Source: Sphingomonas sp. BK345 (GTDB lineage Bacteria > Pseudomonadota > Alphaproteobacteria > Sphingomonadales > Sphingomonadaceae). From it: a stretch of 64,000 nt of DNA. Under the pieces are notes generated by a model. That model saw only the letters and a list, made by a program, of their open reading frames with translations. It did not search any database and was not told the DNA's origin. The DNA is taken from positions 62,001 to 126,000 of the forward strand of contig NZ_JACHZX010000002.1 in the NCBI RefSeq assembly GCF_014193845.1, read 5' to 3'. This document shows positions 51,429 through 60,460 of the stretch, in pieces. Each line of letters opens with the position of its first letter. Position 1 is the stretch's first letter. The position numbers and the translations under genes were made by a program.

Positions 51429-51719
51429 TCACGCCGCGCGGCGCAGCGGCTCCTCCTGGCTCGGCGCGATCGCACTGGGGAGTGGCGTGATCTCGGCAGT
51501 GGCGGTCGCGCGCCGGCGATCGGGGAAGAGTAGCCGGCTGGCCAGCACGATCACGCCGAGCGCGGCATAGGTCGCCAGCACCGCTTCCAGGCTGAACAGC
51601 AGAGCGCCCGCGAAGACGGCGCGCAGCCACAGCGGATTGAAGCCCAGGTCCGCACCGACCGCGGCGCACACGCCGAAGAGATTGTCGCGCGGGGCGGGCA
51701 GGGTGGTGGTGTCGGTCAT
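51429..51719 (-). CDS. PspC-domain small membrane protein
   Basis: 96 residues from ATG 51719. A short N-terminus leads into the PspC pattern (NLFGVCAAVGADLGFNPLWLRAVFAG, interrupted only by helix residues) and one or two membrane helices (FAGALLFSLEAVLATYAALGVIVL region), then a basic and Pro/Ser-rich tail. PspC proteins sense envelope stress with PspA/B, but no psp partners are present, so it may act alone. It converges on dnaA, eight bases apart. Confidence 0.78.
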   Translation of the reverse strand: MTDTTTLPAPRDNLFGVCAAVGADLGFNPLWLRAVFAGALLFSLEAVLATYAALGVIVLASRLLFPDRRRATATAEITPLPSAIAPSQEEPLRRAA

Positions 51720-51934
51720 GCGCTCTCTCGCTCTCTCGGGGCCGCGGTCGCCGCGGCTCGCGAGATGCTCAGCAAGAGTGATGCCAACTTTATCGAGCTT
51801 GGCCTGCACGTCCTTCCCTGCAAGGGGGGGGGACCGGCCGACGGCTGGTGGCGGGGTGTCACCGGTGGTGAGTCCAGCGCTCACTCACCGATCGGGTCAT
51901 TCCTCCGTCACGCCTGCGGCCTGCTACCTTCCCA

Positions 51935-51953
51935 TAAAGGGGAGGATGAGAGA
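51935..51953. repeat. Short inverted repeat, similar to 14449-14467
   Basis: CCTTCCC and GGGGAGG flank ATAAA. It lies in the 294-base gap between the PspC and trpS genes, which otherwise shows no gene. Confidence 0.35.
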
Positions 51954-52013
51954 CCGCTCCGGGCATCTAGGTGCGCCATCATTTGGCGGAATGCGCCATC
52001 GCTCCCGCGCAGC

Positions 52014-53030
52014 TTACGCCAACAACCCCATTGCTCGTTGCGCCGCCTTCAGCGTCGGTGTCGCGAGCGCGCGCGCCTTCTCCGCGCCGCGCTCCAGGAT
52101 CGAGTCGATCGCGGCGCGGTCGTCGAGCAGCCGCACCATCTCGTCGCGGATCGGCGCGAGGGTGGCCACCGCCAGGTCCGCCAGCGCCGGCTTGAACGCG
52201 CCGAAGCCCTTGCCGGCGAACTCGCCGAGCACGTCCTGCGGCGTGCGGTCGGCGAGCGCGGCGAAGATCGTCAGCAGGTTGCGCGCCTCGGGCCGGCCGT
52301 CCAGCTCCTCCATCGTCGCGGGGAGCAGGTCGGGGTCGGTCTTCGCCTTGCGAAATTTGTCCGCGATCATCTCGTCGCTGTCGATCAGCTTCACCAGCGA
52401 CTGTTCCGACGGGTTGGACTTGCTCATCTTCGCCGCGGCGTCACGCAGCGACATGATGCGCGGCGCCGCGGCGCTGATCAGCGGCTCGGGCAAGGTGAAC
52501 AGCGCGCTGTCATAATCGGTGTTGAACTTGGTCGCGATGTCGCGTGCCAGCTCGAGATGCTGCTTCTGGTCCTCGCCGACGGGCACGTGCGTGCCGTTGT
52601 AGAGCAGCACGTCGGCGGCCATCAGTACGGGATAGTCGTACAGCCCGACGCTGGCGCCCTCGCGGTTCTTCCCCGCCTTGTCCTTGAACTGGGTCATGCG
52701 GTTGAGCCAGCCGACGCGCGCGACATTGTTGAGCAGCCAGGCGAGTTCGCTGTGCGCGGGCACGCGCGCCTGGTTGAACAGGATCGAGCGCTCGGGGTCG
52801 ATTCCGGCGGCGACCAGCGTGGCGGTCATCTCGATCGTGTTGGCGGTCAGCTCGGCGGGCGCGATGAACTCGGTCAGGCCGTGCAGGTCGGCGATGAAGT
52901 ACATCGTCTCGCCCCCCTGCGCCTGGATCTGGTCCTGCATCGCCACCCACTGCTTCACCGCCCCCAGATAGTTGCCGAGGTGGAGGTTGCCGGTGGGCTT
53001 GATACCGGAGACGACGCGCATCTTGGTCAT
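52014..53030 (-). CDS. trpS: Tryptophanyl-tRNA synthetase
   Basis: 338 residues. Class I signatures are present: the HIGH equivalent GNLHLGNY near residue 14 and KMSKS (AAAKMSKSNPSEQ). Other TrpRS segments are YFIADLHGLT, VPVGEDQKQHLELARDIA and YPVLMAADVLLYNG. It charges tRNA-Trp. ATG 53030 overlaps the murJ stop (ATGA), so murJ and trpS are co-transcribed. Confidence 0.97.
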   Translation of the reverse strand: MTKMRVVSGIKPTGNLHLGNYLGAVKQWVAMQDQIQAQGGETMYFIADLHGLTEFIAPAELTANTIEMTATLVAAGIDPERSILFNQARVPAHSELAWLLNNVARVGWLNRMTQFKDKAGKNREGASVGLYDYPVLMAADVLLYNGTHVPVGEDQKQHLELARDIATKFNTDYDSALFTLPEPLISAAAPRIMSLRDAAAKMSKSNPSEQSLVKLIDSDEMIADKFRKAKTDPDLLPATMEELDGRPEARNLLTIFAALADRTPQDVLGEFAGKGFGAFKPALADLAVATLAPIRDEMVRLLDDRAAIDSILERGAEKARALATPTLKAAQRAMGLLA

Positions 53031-54616
53031 CGGGACGAGGCTCTGCGACGGAGGAGGGAACGGAGGTCGGCGACACGGAACGCGCCGGTGGCGAAACAGG
53101 CGAGCGCGTAGATCGCCACGCCTGCGCCGACCAGCACCGCCAGTGCGACGCCGCGCACGACGAGGCTGCCGGTGAGATAAGGGTCGACCAGCGGCGTCAC
53201 CAGCAGCAGCGCCCCGCCCATCAGCAATGCGGCGAGGGCGAGCCGCGGCACCTTGCGCTTGAGCTGCGGGTCGAGCGCGAAATGGCCGCGTCGCGCCAGC
53301 ACGACGTACAGTGAGGCGACGTTCACCGTCGACGCCAGCGCGGTGGCGAGCGGCGGGCCGATCTGGCCGATGTTCCAATGCGCCAGCGTCGGGATCAGCA
53401 CAAGGTTGCCGACGAGGTTGAGCGCCACCGAATAGAGCGCCAGCCGCACCGGCGTCCGCGTGTCGGCGCGCGCGTAGAAGCCGGGGGTGAGCACCTTGAC
53501 CAGTACGTAGCTGGGCAGTCCGAGCGAGAAGGCGGCGAGCGCCTGCGCCGAGCGCGCGCTGTCCGCGCCGGTGAAGGCGCCGTGCTGGAACAGTCCGCGC
53601 ACGATCGGCTCGGCGGCGAAGACGAAGGCGGCGGTGGCGGGCAAGGTGAGGAATAGCGCGAGTTCCAGCCCGCGGTTCTGCGTCTCCATCGCCTCGGCCT
53701 CGCGCCCCTCGCTCAGCAGCCGCGACACGACCGGCAGCAGGATTGTGCCGAGCCCGATGCCGATCATGCCGAGCGGCAGCTGGTTGAGCCGGTCGGCGTA
53801 ATAGATCGCGGAGATCGATCCTGCGGGCAGCAGCCAGCCCGCGAGCGCGGTTGAGATGGCGAGATTGACCTGCGCCGCGCCCGCACCTGCCGCGGCGGGG
53901 ACGATCAGCGTGAGCAGCCGCTTCACGTCGTCGTCGACGCGCGGTCGGCGCAGCCTGAGCGAGACTCCGGCGCGACCGCACGCCCACCAGAGCCAGGCGA
54001 GCTGGAACGCGCCGCCCACGGTCACCGAGATCGCCTGCACCCGCGCGGTCGCGTAGGAGTCCGCACCGTGAAAGAAGATAAGCGCGCCGACCATCGCCAC
54101 GTTGAGCAGGATCGGCGCCGCGGCATTCACCCAGAAGCGATTGAGCGAGTTGAGGATGCCGCCCAGGAGCGAGACGAGCGAGATCAGCATGAGATAGGGG
54201 ATGGTGAAGCGCGACAGCATCACCGCGAAGGCGAACTGCTCGGGCGTCGGCTGCTGACGGTCGAACCCGCCCGAAAGCGCCAAGGTGATCGGCCACGCCG
54301 CGATCAGCATCGCGGCAGTGAAGACGAGCAGCACCGGGAACAGCACCGCCAGCGCGCGCTCGGCGAAGTCGACGCCCGCGGGCGTACCGCCACCCTCGGC
54401 CACCTTGCGGTTGAACAAGGGGATGAAGGCGGCGGAGAAGGCGCCCTCCGCGAACAAGGCGCGGAACATGTTGGGCAGGCGGAAGGCGACGAAGAAGGCG
54501 TCGGAGGCAAAGCCGGCGCCGACATAGCTCGCCTGCAGCGTGTCGCGCACCAGCGCGAGCACGCGGCTGGCGAGCGTTAGCCCGCCGACCGATCCGAGCG
54601 CTTTGGCGAGGTTCAT
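53027..54616 (-). CDS. murJ: Lipid II flippase MurJ (MviN)
   Basis: 529 residues with about 14 membrane helices. The family N-terminus is clear (MNLAKALGSVGGLTLASRVL, then DAFFVAFRLPNMFRALFAEG and AFIPLFN), with the conserved PASAxG-like region and charged central-cavity residues. MurJ flips lipid II to the periplasmic side for peptidoglycan synthesis. It is the first gene of the murJ-trpS pair; a repeat element separates it from secB. Confidence 0.95.
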   Translation of the reverse strand: MNLAKALGSVGGLTLASRVLALVRDTLQASYVGAGFASDAFFVAFRLPNMFRALFAEGAFSAAFIPLFNRKVAEGGGTPAGVDFAERALAVLFPVLLVFTAAMLIAAWPITLALSGGFDRQQPTPEQFAFAVMLSRFTIPYLMLISLVSLLGGILNSLNRFWVNAAAPILLNVAMVGALIFFHGADSYATARVQAISVTVGGAFQLAWLWWACGRAGVSLRLRRPRVDDDVKRLLTLIVPAAAGAGAAQVNLAISTALAGWLLPAGSISAIYYADRLNQLPLGMIGIGLGTILLPVVSRLLSEGREAEAMETQNRGLELALFLTLPATAAFVFAAEPIVRGLFQHGAFTGADSARSAQALAAFSLGLPSYVLVKVLTPGFYARADTRTPVRLALYSVALNLVGNLVLIPTLAHWNIGQIGPPLATALASTVNVASLYVVLARRGHFALDPQLKRKVPRLALAALLMGGALLLVTPLVDPYLTGSLVVRGVALAVLVGAGVAIYALACFATGAFRVADLRSLLRRRASSR

Positions 54617-54633
54617 AGCGTCAATGGCCGCCG

Positions 54634-54710
54634 GTGTTCCCGCGCACGCGGGAACCCAGAGCCACGGGAGCAGCGCCCGCCGCCCTGGGCTCCTGCCTGC
54701 GCAGGAGCAC
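54634..54710. repeat. Inverted repeat of the GTG(C/T)TCC...GGAGCAC type
   Basis: Two hairpins (GTGTTCCCGCGCACGCGGGAAC and CTCCTGCCTGCGCAGGAG, in shortened form) with CCCAG and CTGGG inside. It sits in the secB-murJ gap and is related to 39596-39672. Confidence 0.55.
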
Positions 54711-54722
54711 CGCGCATCGGCC

Positions 54723-55223
54723 TCAGGCCTGGCCGATCTCGCCGCCGAACGACACGCCCTGCGCCTGCGCCTGCTGCAGGAACAACGCGTTGAAGTCGAT
54801 CGGCTCGAGCAGCAGCGGCGGGAAGCCGCCGTCGCGGATCGCGTCGGCGACGACGCGGCGCGCGAACGGGAACAGCAGCCGCGGGCCTTCGCCGAGCAGG
54901 AAGGGCTGGACATGCTCGGCCGGCACGTTGCGCAGCCCGAACAGGCCCGCATAGGAGAGCTCGGCGATGAAGGCGGTCTTGCCGCCGGTAGTGGCGCGCA
55001 CCTCGATCTTGAGCGTCACCTCATGGACTTCCTCGCCCACCTGCGCCGCGCCAATGTCGAATTGGACGTTAATCTCGGGCGGGTTGGGCTCCTGATAGAC
55101 CGCCGGCGCGTTCGGGTTCTCGAACGACAGGTCCTTGACGTACTGCGAGATCAGCCCCGCCGCCGGGCCCGTGTCCGCGCCGTTGGCGAGCGGCTCGTTG
55201 CCGAGATTGTCCTGGCTGTCCAT
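54723..55223 (-). CDS. secB: Protein-export chaperone SecB
   Basis: 166 residues from ATG 55223 (GGGACGG upstream). Characteristic SecB parts are ISQYVKDLSFENPNAP, PEINVQFDIGA, HEVTLKIEVRAT, YAGLFGLRNVP and LFPFARRVVADAIRDGGFP. SecB keeps preproteins unfolded and delivers them to SecA. Many exported proteins in the window would use it. Confidence 0.97.
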   Translation of the reverse strand: MDSQDNLGNEPLANGADTGPAAGLISQYVKDLSFENPNAPAVYQEPNPPEINVQFDIGAAQVGEEVHEVTLKIEVRATTGGKTAFIAELSYAGLFGLRNVPAEHVQPFLLGEGPRLLFPFARRVVADAIRDGGFPPLLLEPIDFNALFLQQAQAQGVSFGGEIGQA

Positions 55224-55413
55224 CGTCCGTCCCTTCACCGATCCTGTGTCGCGCGCGCCGGTGGCCCGGGCGCGGCAGTGAGCGGCGGTTAGCAGCGCGG
55301 TCGGCGGGATACAATCGCCGCCCCGGCGATTTGACCCAGGGCAGTTTGATGTTCGGCGCCGTCATGCCTATGTACGACGTTGAGTTTTCGCAGACCAGCC
55401 GTCTGGAGTTGCC

Positions 55414-56058
55414 GTGTTCTACGTAGTCCTGCTCGCCATGGTTGCCGGCTTTCTCGCCCTGCGCCTCTACTCGGTCCTCGGCAAGCGCTCGGGCCACGAG
55501 CAGCCGCTGCCCAAGCCGGCGGAGGAACGAGTCGGCGCGACGGCGCTGCCGCGCACCGTGGACGTCACGCCCGAGGTGCGCGAGCCGGTCATGCGGCCGT
55601 TCGACAGCGGCACCGAGCCGGGCTTGCGCGCGCTCGTCGCCGCCGAGCCGCAGTTCGATGTCAACCGCTTCATCGAGGGCGCGAAGTCGGCCTATCGCAT
55701 GATCCTGGAAGCCTATTGGCGCGGTGACGTCGAAGCGCTGCGTGGGCTCGTCGCGCCCGACGTGCTCGCCGCGTTCCAGGAGGCGGTCGAGGCGCGCCAG
55801 GCGGCCGGTCACGTGCTCGACAACCGCCTGATCTCGATCGAGCGCGCCAGCATCGCGTCGGCGTCGGTCGGCGCCGGCGAGGCACGCGTGACGGTACGCT
55901 TCGACGCCGATATCGCCGCCGTGACCCGCGACGGCGAGGGCCAGGTGGTCGCGGGCTCGACCAGCGATGCGGTCGAGACTCACGACGTGTGGACTTTCGT
56001 GCGCCAGGTGAAGAACGCCGACCCGAACTGGATCCTCGCGGACACCGACGAGGCGTGA
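55414..56058 (+). CDS. Tim44/TimA-like membrane-anchored protein
   Basis: 214 residues from GTG 55414 (CTGGAG upstream). An N-terminal membrane segment (VVLLAMVAGFLALRLYSVLG) precedes a charged linker and a Tim44 domain (FIEGAKSAYRMILEAYWRGD; LRGLVAPDVLAAFQEAV; DVWTFVRQVKNADPNWIL). Alphaproteobacterial TimA is the relative of mitochondrial Tim44, probably acting at the inner membrane in protein handling. It begins a plus-strand group with mltA and smr, divergent from secB; this secB-tim44-mltA-smr order is common in the class. Confidence 0.9.
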   Translation: MFYVVLLAMVAGFLALRLYSVLGKRSGHEQPLPKPAEERVGATALPRTVDVTPEVREPVMRPFDSGTEPGLRALVAAEPQFDVNRFIEGAKSAYRMILEAYWRGDVEALRGLVAPDVLAAFQEAVEARQAAGHVLDNRLISIERASIASASVGAGEARVTVRFDADIAAVTRDGEGQVVAGSTSDAVETHDVWTFVRQVKNADPNWILADTDEA

Positions 56059-56097
56059 GGACGCCGCGAACAACGGCGTGACAGGGAAAGGGGCGGA

Positions 56098-57429
56098 ATG
56101 CGGATGAGGGGGGCGCTCGCGGTAGCGAGTGCGATGGTGGTCGCGGCGTGCGTCGGGCCCGGCGAGCGGCCGACACCGCCACGTAGCACCGCGAGCCGCC
56201 CGGTCGCGGCCCCCCCCGCCTCACGCCCGGCGCGCGCGCCCGCGCCGACCTCCTATCCGCTCGACCGGCCGGCGCGGCAGCCCGTCGCGTCTACTCCGCT
56301 CGCACCGATGCCGGGCATCGCCGTGCCGGGCGCCGTCAGTGCCTCTGCCAACGGCATCGTGCGCGGCCCCGCGATCAGCACGCTCCCACTTGAGCGCGAC
56401 CAGGCCAGCGCCGCGCTCGCCGCTTTCCGGCTGAGCTGCCCCAGTCTCGTCCGCCGCACCGACTCGAGCGGGCTGACGCTCGGCGCCGACTGGCAGGCGG
56501 CCTGCACCGCGGCGTCGACCGCCGCCGACCGCGACGCCGCTTCCTTCTTCCAGCGCTGGTTCGAGGCGGTTCAGGTCGGCGACGGCCGCGCCTTCGCCAC
56601 CGGCTATTACATCCCTGAGATCGCGGGCTCGCGGGAGCCGCGGCCCGGCTACGCGCCGATCTACGCGCGCCCGACCGACCTGATCGACGTCGACCTCGGC
56701 AGCTTCGTCGACACGCTCGTGGGCAAGAAGATCCGCGGGCGTGTCGAGGGCAGCCGGCTGGTGCCATATTACGATCGCACCGCGATCGAGCAGGGCGCGC
56801 TGGAGGGCCGCGCGCGCGTGCTCGGCTATGCCGTGGACCCGGTCGAGCTGTTCTTCCTTCAGGTGCAGGGTTCGGGGCTGGTGCGGATGCGCGGCGGTGA
56901 GGTGCTGCGCATCGGCTATGAGACGCAGAACGGCCGCGAATATACCGGGATCGGCGCGCTGATGAAGAGCCGCGGGCTGCTCGAACCGGGGCAGTCGTCG
57001 ATGCAGGGGATCGTCGCCTGGCTCCACGCGCATCCCGAAGAAGGCCGCGCGATCATGCGCGAGAACAAGAGCTACGTCTTCTTCCGCGAACTCGACGGGC
57101 CGCCGCTCGGTGCGCTCGGCTTGCCGGTCACCGGCGGCGTCACCGTCGCCGCCGACCCGCGTTTCGTGCCGCTCGGCGCGCCGATCTTCCTCTCGATGGA
57201 TCGCACCGACGCTAACGGCGTGTGGATCGCGCAGGACACCGGCGGTGCGATCAAGGGCGCCAACCGCGTCGACACCTTCTGGGGTGCGGGTGAGGCGGCG
57301 CGCGCCACCGCGGGCGGGATGAGCGCGCGCGGCACCGCCTTCCTGCTGTTGCCGGTCGGCGGCTACGACCGCTGGGTAGCGCGCCGCGCCGCGGGAGGCG
57401 TGGGTGGCGGGTCGACGCCTCGGCGCTGA
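56098..57429 (+). CDS. mltA: Membrane-bound lytic murein transglycosylase A
   Basis: 443 residues. It starts with a lipoprotein signal (lipobox AMVVAAC, Cys18) and a Pro/Ala-rich linker of about 80 residues, longer than usual. The MltA domain contains GYYIPEIAGSREPRPGY, VPYYDRTAIEQGALEGR and VELFFLQVQGSG; the C-terminal 3D domain has GVTVAADPRFVPLGAPIFL and the Asp-rich QDTGGAIKGANRVDTFWG. It cleaves peptidoglycan glycan strands with formation of 1,6-anhydro ends. Its end overlaps the smr gene by 26 bases. Confidence 0.94.
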   Translation: MRMRGALAVASAMVVAACVGPGERPTPPRSTASRPVAAPPASRPARAPAPTSYPLDRPARQPVASTPLAPMPGIAVPGAVSASANGIVRGPAISTLPLERDQASAALAAFRLSCPSLVRRTDSSGLTLGADWQAACTAASTAADRDAASFFQRWFEAVQVGDGRAFATGYYIPEIAGSREPRPGYAPIYARPTDLIDVDLGSFVDTLVGKKIRGRVEGSRLVPYYDRTAIEQGALEGRARVLGYAVDPVELFFLQVQGSGLVRMRGGEVLRIGYETQNGREYTGIGALMKSRGLLEPGQSSMQGIVAWLHAHPEEGRAIMRENKSYVFFRELDGPPLGALGLPVTGGVTVAADPRFVPLGAPIFLSMDRTDANGVWIAQDTGGAIKGANRVDTFWGAGEAARATAGGMSARGTAFLLLPVGGYDRWVARRAAGGVGGGSTPRR

Positions 57430-57940
57430 CGAGGAAGCGCTGTGGGCGCGCGTGCGCGCCACGGTGCGCGCGCTGCCGGGACGGCGGGCCGAGCCCGTCG
57501 CCGCCGCGCCACCGATGCCCGAGCCCATCGCGCCGGCACGGGCGACCGCGGCGACTCCGGTCAGTGCGCCGGTGCGGCCCGCGCCGCGCGGCCCCGGCGA
57601 GACGCTCGACCGCGGCTGGGATCGGCGGCTCGCGACCGGTCATGTCGCGCCCGAGCGGACGATCGACCTGCACGGCCACACGCTCGCCTCGGCGCATAGC
57701 GCGCTCGACCTCGGCCTGGGCGCGGCCATCGCGCGCGGGGAGCGCGTGGTGCTGCTCGTCACGGGCAAGCCGCCGCGGCCGGAGAGCCAGCGCCCGCACG
57801 CGCGCGGCGCGATCCGTGCCTCGGTACTCGATTGGCTCCAGCTCTCGCGTCACGCCGGTGCGATCGCAGCGGTTCGCAACGCCCACCCGCGGCACGGTGG
57901 CGCGGGCGCGCTGTACGTGATCCTGCGACGGAAACGGTGA
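57404..57940 (+). CDS. Smr-domain protein (MutS2 C-terminal-like)
   Basis: 178 residues from GTG 57404, with GGGAGG five bases upstream inside mltA. An N-terminal disordered Pro/Ala-rich part is followed by an Smr domain: TIDLHGHTLASAHSALDL (about 88-105) and the loop PRHGGAGALYVILRRKR at the end. Stand-alone Smr proteins are thought to be nucleases or RNA-binding; the DLHGH motif is the proposed active site. Co-transcribed with mltA. Confidence 0.9.
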   Translation: MAGRRLGADEEALWARVRATVRALPGRRAEPVAAAPPMPEPIAPARATAATPVSAPVRPAPRGPGETLDRGWDRRLATGHVAPERTIDLHGHTLASAHSALDLGLGAAIARGERVVLLVTGKPPRPESQRPHARGAIRASVLDWLQLSRHAGAIAAVRNAHPRHGGAGALYVILRRKR

Positions 57941-57985
57941 GGCGGACGGTCTAGAAGGCGACCGTCGCTCCTATCATCGGCCTTC

Positions 57986-58013
57986 GTCATCCTGGCCTTG
58001 AGCCGGAATGACG
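57986..58013. repeat. Short inverted repeat of the GTCAT...ATGAC type
   Basis: GTCATCCTGGC and GCCGGAATGAC pair around CTTGA with mismatches. It lies between convergent smr and dapE and resembles half of the elements at 34662 and 60757. Confidence 0.5.
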
Positions 58014-58049
58014 GCAGTCTCAGATCTCGGGCACGAGGCGACCTTGGCC

Positions 58050-59171
58050 TCACCCCGAGAACGCGCGCTCGATCACTCGCTCGTAGATGTCGCTCAGCCG
58101 CGCCAGATCGTCGAGCGCCACCGCCTCGTCCGCCTTGTGCATCGTCGCGTTGAGGAGGCCGAACTCCACCACCGGGCATAGCGCGCGCAGGAAGCGCGCG
58201 TCGGAGGTGCCGCCGGTAGTGGACAGCTCGGGCGTTCGCCCCGTCACCTCGAGGATCGCCGCCGAGACCAGCGCCGACAGCGCCCCCGGCGCGGTGAGGA
58301 ACGCCTCGCCCGAGATCCGTGCCACCACCTGCGCGGCGGGCGCGTGCGTGTGCACGAGCGCCTCAACCCGCGCCGCAAGGTCGGCGCCGCGATGCAGGTC
58401 GTTGAAGCGGATGCTCAGTCGCGCGCCGGCGTGCGCGGGAATGACGTTGGTCGCGGGATTGCCGACCGTGACGTCGGTGATCTCGAGGTTGGAGGGCTGG
58501 AACCACTCGCTGCCCGTGTCGAGCACCAGCGCGTCGAGCTCGGTCAACGCGGCGATCAGCGGCGGGATCGGGTTGTCGGCGAGGTGCGGGTAGGCGACGT
58601 GACCCTGCCGGCCCGGCACGTCGATCCAGATATTGACCGAGCCGCGCCGCCCGATCTTGACCATGTCGCCGAGCGCCGCGACCGAGGTGGGCTCGCCGAC
58701 CAGACACATGTCGGGCAGCAGGCCGCGCGCGCGCATCCGCTCGATCAGCGCGACCGTGCCGTAAGTAGCGGGCCCCTCCTCGTCGCCGGTGATGATCAGC
58801 GTCAACTGGCCGGCGTCGGCGTCGACGCGCGCCGCAGCGGCGACGAACGCAGCCACCGCCCCCTTCATGTCGACCGCGCCGCGCCCGCGGAGCGCGCCGT
58901 CGGCAATCACCGGCTCGAAAGCGCCCGTGCTCCAGCCCGGTCCCGGGGGCACGACGTCGACGTGACCGGCGAAAGCCAGGTGACGCCCGCTGCCGCGAGT
59001 CGCGAGCAGGTTCTCGACCGGCCCGTCGGGCGCCTCTCCCGCGACCAAGCGCTCGACCGCGAAGCCGAGCGGCAGCAGCGCGGCCTCGATCACGTCGAAC
59101 ACCGCGCCGCGCGCCGGGGTCACGCTCTCCGCAGCGATCAGCGCGCCCGCGAGTTGAACCACGTCGATCAC
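58050..59171 (-). CDS. dapE: Succinyl-diaminopimelate desuccinylase
   Basis: 373 residues from GTG 59171 (AAGGA upstream). M20 dizinc peptidase motifs: FAGHVDVVPPG, the bridging Asp in GAVDMKGAVAAF, catalytic Glu pair in TGDEEGPATYGT, CLVGEPTS, and the C-terminal His in NATMHKADE. DapE makes LL-diaminopimelate for lysine and peptidoglycan. The 14-base gap to the divergent cupin gene contains both ribosome-binding sites. Confidence 0.95.
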   Translation of the reverse strand: MIDVVQLAGALIAAESVTPARGAVFDVIEAALLPLGFAVERLVAGEAPDGPVENLLATRGSGRHLAFAGHVDVVPPGPGWSTGAFEPVIADGALRGRGAVDMKGAVAAFVAAAARVDADAGQLTLIITGDEEGPATYGTVALIERMRARGLLPDMCLVGEPTSVAALGDMVKIGRRGSVNIWIDVPGRQGHVAYPHLADNPIPPLIAALTELDALVLDTGSEWFQPSNLEITDVTVGNPATNVIPAHAGARLSIRFNDLHRGADLAARVEALVHTHAPAAQVVARISGEAFLTAPGALSALVSAAILEVTGRTPELSTTGGTSDARFLRALCPVVEFGLLNATMHKADEAVALDDLARLSDIYERVIERAFSG

Positions 59172-59185
59172 GCGAGGAGTCCTTT

Positions 59186-59644
59186 ATGCCCAAGGTCGAT
59201 ATCGAGCGCCTGCCGTCGCATGAGGGGAGCGACTATCCCGAGCCGTTTGCGGCGGCGGCGTCCGATCGCACCGTGCGCGTGCTGTCCGAGGCGGTGGCGC
59301 TGAGCGACTTCGTCGCCACGCATGTCACGGTGCCGCCGGGCGGTTGGTCGTCGCAGCGCCACTGGCACGAGGGCGAGGATGAGGTGGTGGTCGTGCTCAG
59401 CGGCGAGGCGGTGCTGGTCGACGACACCGGTCGTCACCCGATGCGCCCCGGCGACATCGCCACCTTTCGAAAGGGCGAGGCGAACGCGCACCACCTCCGC
59501 AACGAGAGCGACTCGCCCTGCGTGCTGTTCGCGGTGAGCCTGCCCGAGGCGTCGACGGTCCATTATCCCGATATCGCGATGCGCTGGCACCCGCTGCACG
59601 GCTACGAGGCCGAGCCGACTCCCGACGACAACGGGACGCATTAG
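59186..59644 (+). CDS. Small single-domain cupin protein
   Basis: 152 residues, no signal peptide. The cupin motif 1 is SQRHWHEGEDEVVVVLSGEA (His, His, Glu ligands) and motif 2 is PGDIATFRKGEANAHHLRN. Such proteins may be isomerases, dioxygenases or binding proteins; function unknown. It diverges from dapE and its stop overlaps the end of the GST gene by four bases. Confidence 0.8.
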   Translation: MPKVDIERLPSHEGSDYPEPFAAAASDRTVRVLSEAVALSDFVATHVTVPPGGWSSQRHWHEGEDEVVVVLSGEAVLVDDTGRHPMRPGDIATFRKGEANAHHLRNESDSPCVLFAVSLPEASTVHYPDIAMRWHPLHGYEAEPTPDDNGTH

Positions 59645-60309
59645 GCGACCGGCTGCTCGAACTTCTCGATCACCCACTCTTCCTCCTGCGCGCCGGCGAT
59701 CCAGTCCTGCAGAAAGGGATGGCGCAGCACTGCGCCGATATAGGCGGCGGCGAAGCGGGGGGCGGGGAGCGAGTAGGTGACGATTCGCGTGCACACCGGT
59801 GCGAACATGATATCGGCCGCGCCGAACGCGCCAAACAGGAAGTCGCCCTCGCCGGCACCCCCGAATCGCGCGCGCGCCTGCGCCCAGAGCTCGAAGATGC
59901 GCGTCAGGTCGGCCACCACGTCGTCGTCGATCGCGGCGGGCGGGTAGATCTGGCGCACGTTCATGCCGTGCTTGCGGCGCAGCGCCGCGAAGCTGGAGTG
60001 CATCTCCGCCGCCATCGATCTGGCCATCGCGCGCGCCGCCTCGTCCTCGGGCCAGAAGCGGGCACGCCCGACCTTGTCGGCGAGATAGTCGACGATGGCG
60101 AGGCTGTCCCACACCACTGCCTCGCCGTCCCACAGGATCGGCACCTTGCCCGAGGAGGGGGCGAACTCGTCGCCCTCGCGGCGCTTGTCCCACGCCTCGT
60201 CGTAAAGCGGCACCACCACTTCCTCGAAGGTGAGCCCCGACTGGCGGCAGGCGAGCCATCCGCGCAGCGACCAGGAGGAATACGCCTTGTTGCCGATGAT
60301 CAGCTTCAT
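59641..60309 (-). CDS. Glutathione S-transferase family protein
   Basis: 222 residues. N-terminal thioredoxin-like domain: KLIIGNKAYSSWSLRGWLA with the likely catalytic Ser in SSWS, GKVPILWDGEAVVWDSLAI (the cis-Pro and glutathione-binding loop). The C-terminal helical domain has FGAADIMFAPVCTRI. It is probably a detoxification or disulfide-handling enzyme; substrate unknown. Confidence 0.93.
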   Translation of the reverse strand: MKLIIGNKAYSSWSLRGWLACRQSGLTFEEVVVPLYDEAWDKRREGDEFAPSSGKVPILWDGEAVVWDSLAIVDYLADKVGRARFWPEDEAARAMARSMAAEMHSSFAALRRKHGMNVRQIYPPAAIDDDVVADLTRIFELWAQARARFGGAGEGDFLFGAFGAADIMFAPVCTRIVTYSLPAPRFAAAYIGAVLRHPFLQDWIAGAQEEEWVIEKFEQPVA

Positions 60310-60460
60310 TCCCGCTGGTTAGGCGCGCGCGGCAAGGAGGGCAATCGCGCGTGTCGCCGCCGCGGGCGTGTGCGTGCGGTTAACCGCCCTCGTAGAGCCT
60401 GCGGCAGTGACGTCCGGTGTAGCGTCGCGGTCGGCCATTTCCGGCCGGAGGGTAATGTCG

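Noticed and set aside
52014..54296. A 760-codon open frame suggesting an extended tryptophanyl-tRNA synthetase
   Set aside because: Family similarity begins at ATG 53030, and the upstream part is a shadow of murJ, which is intact in another frame.
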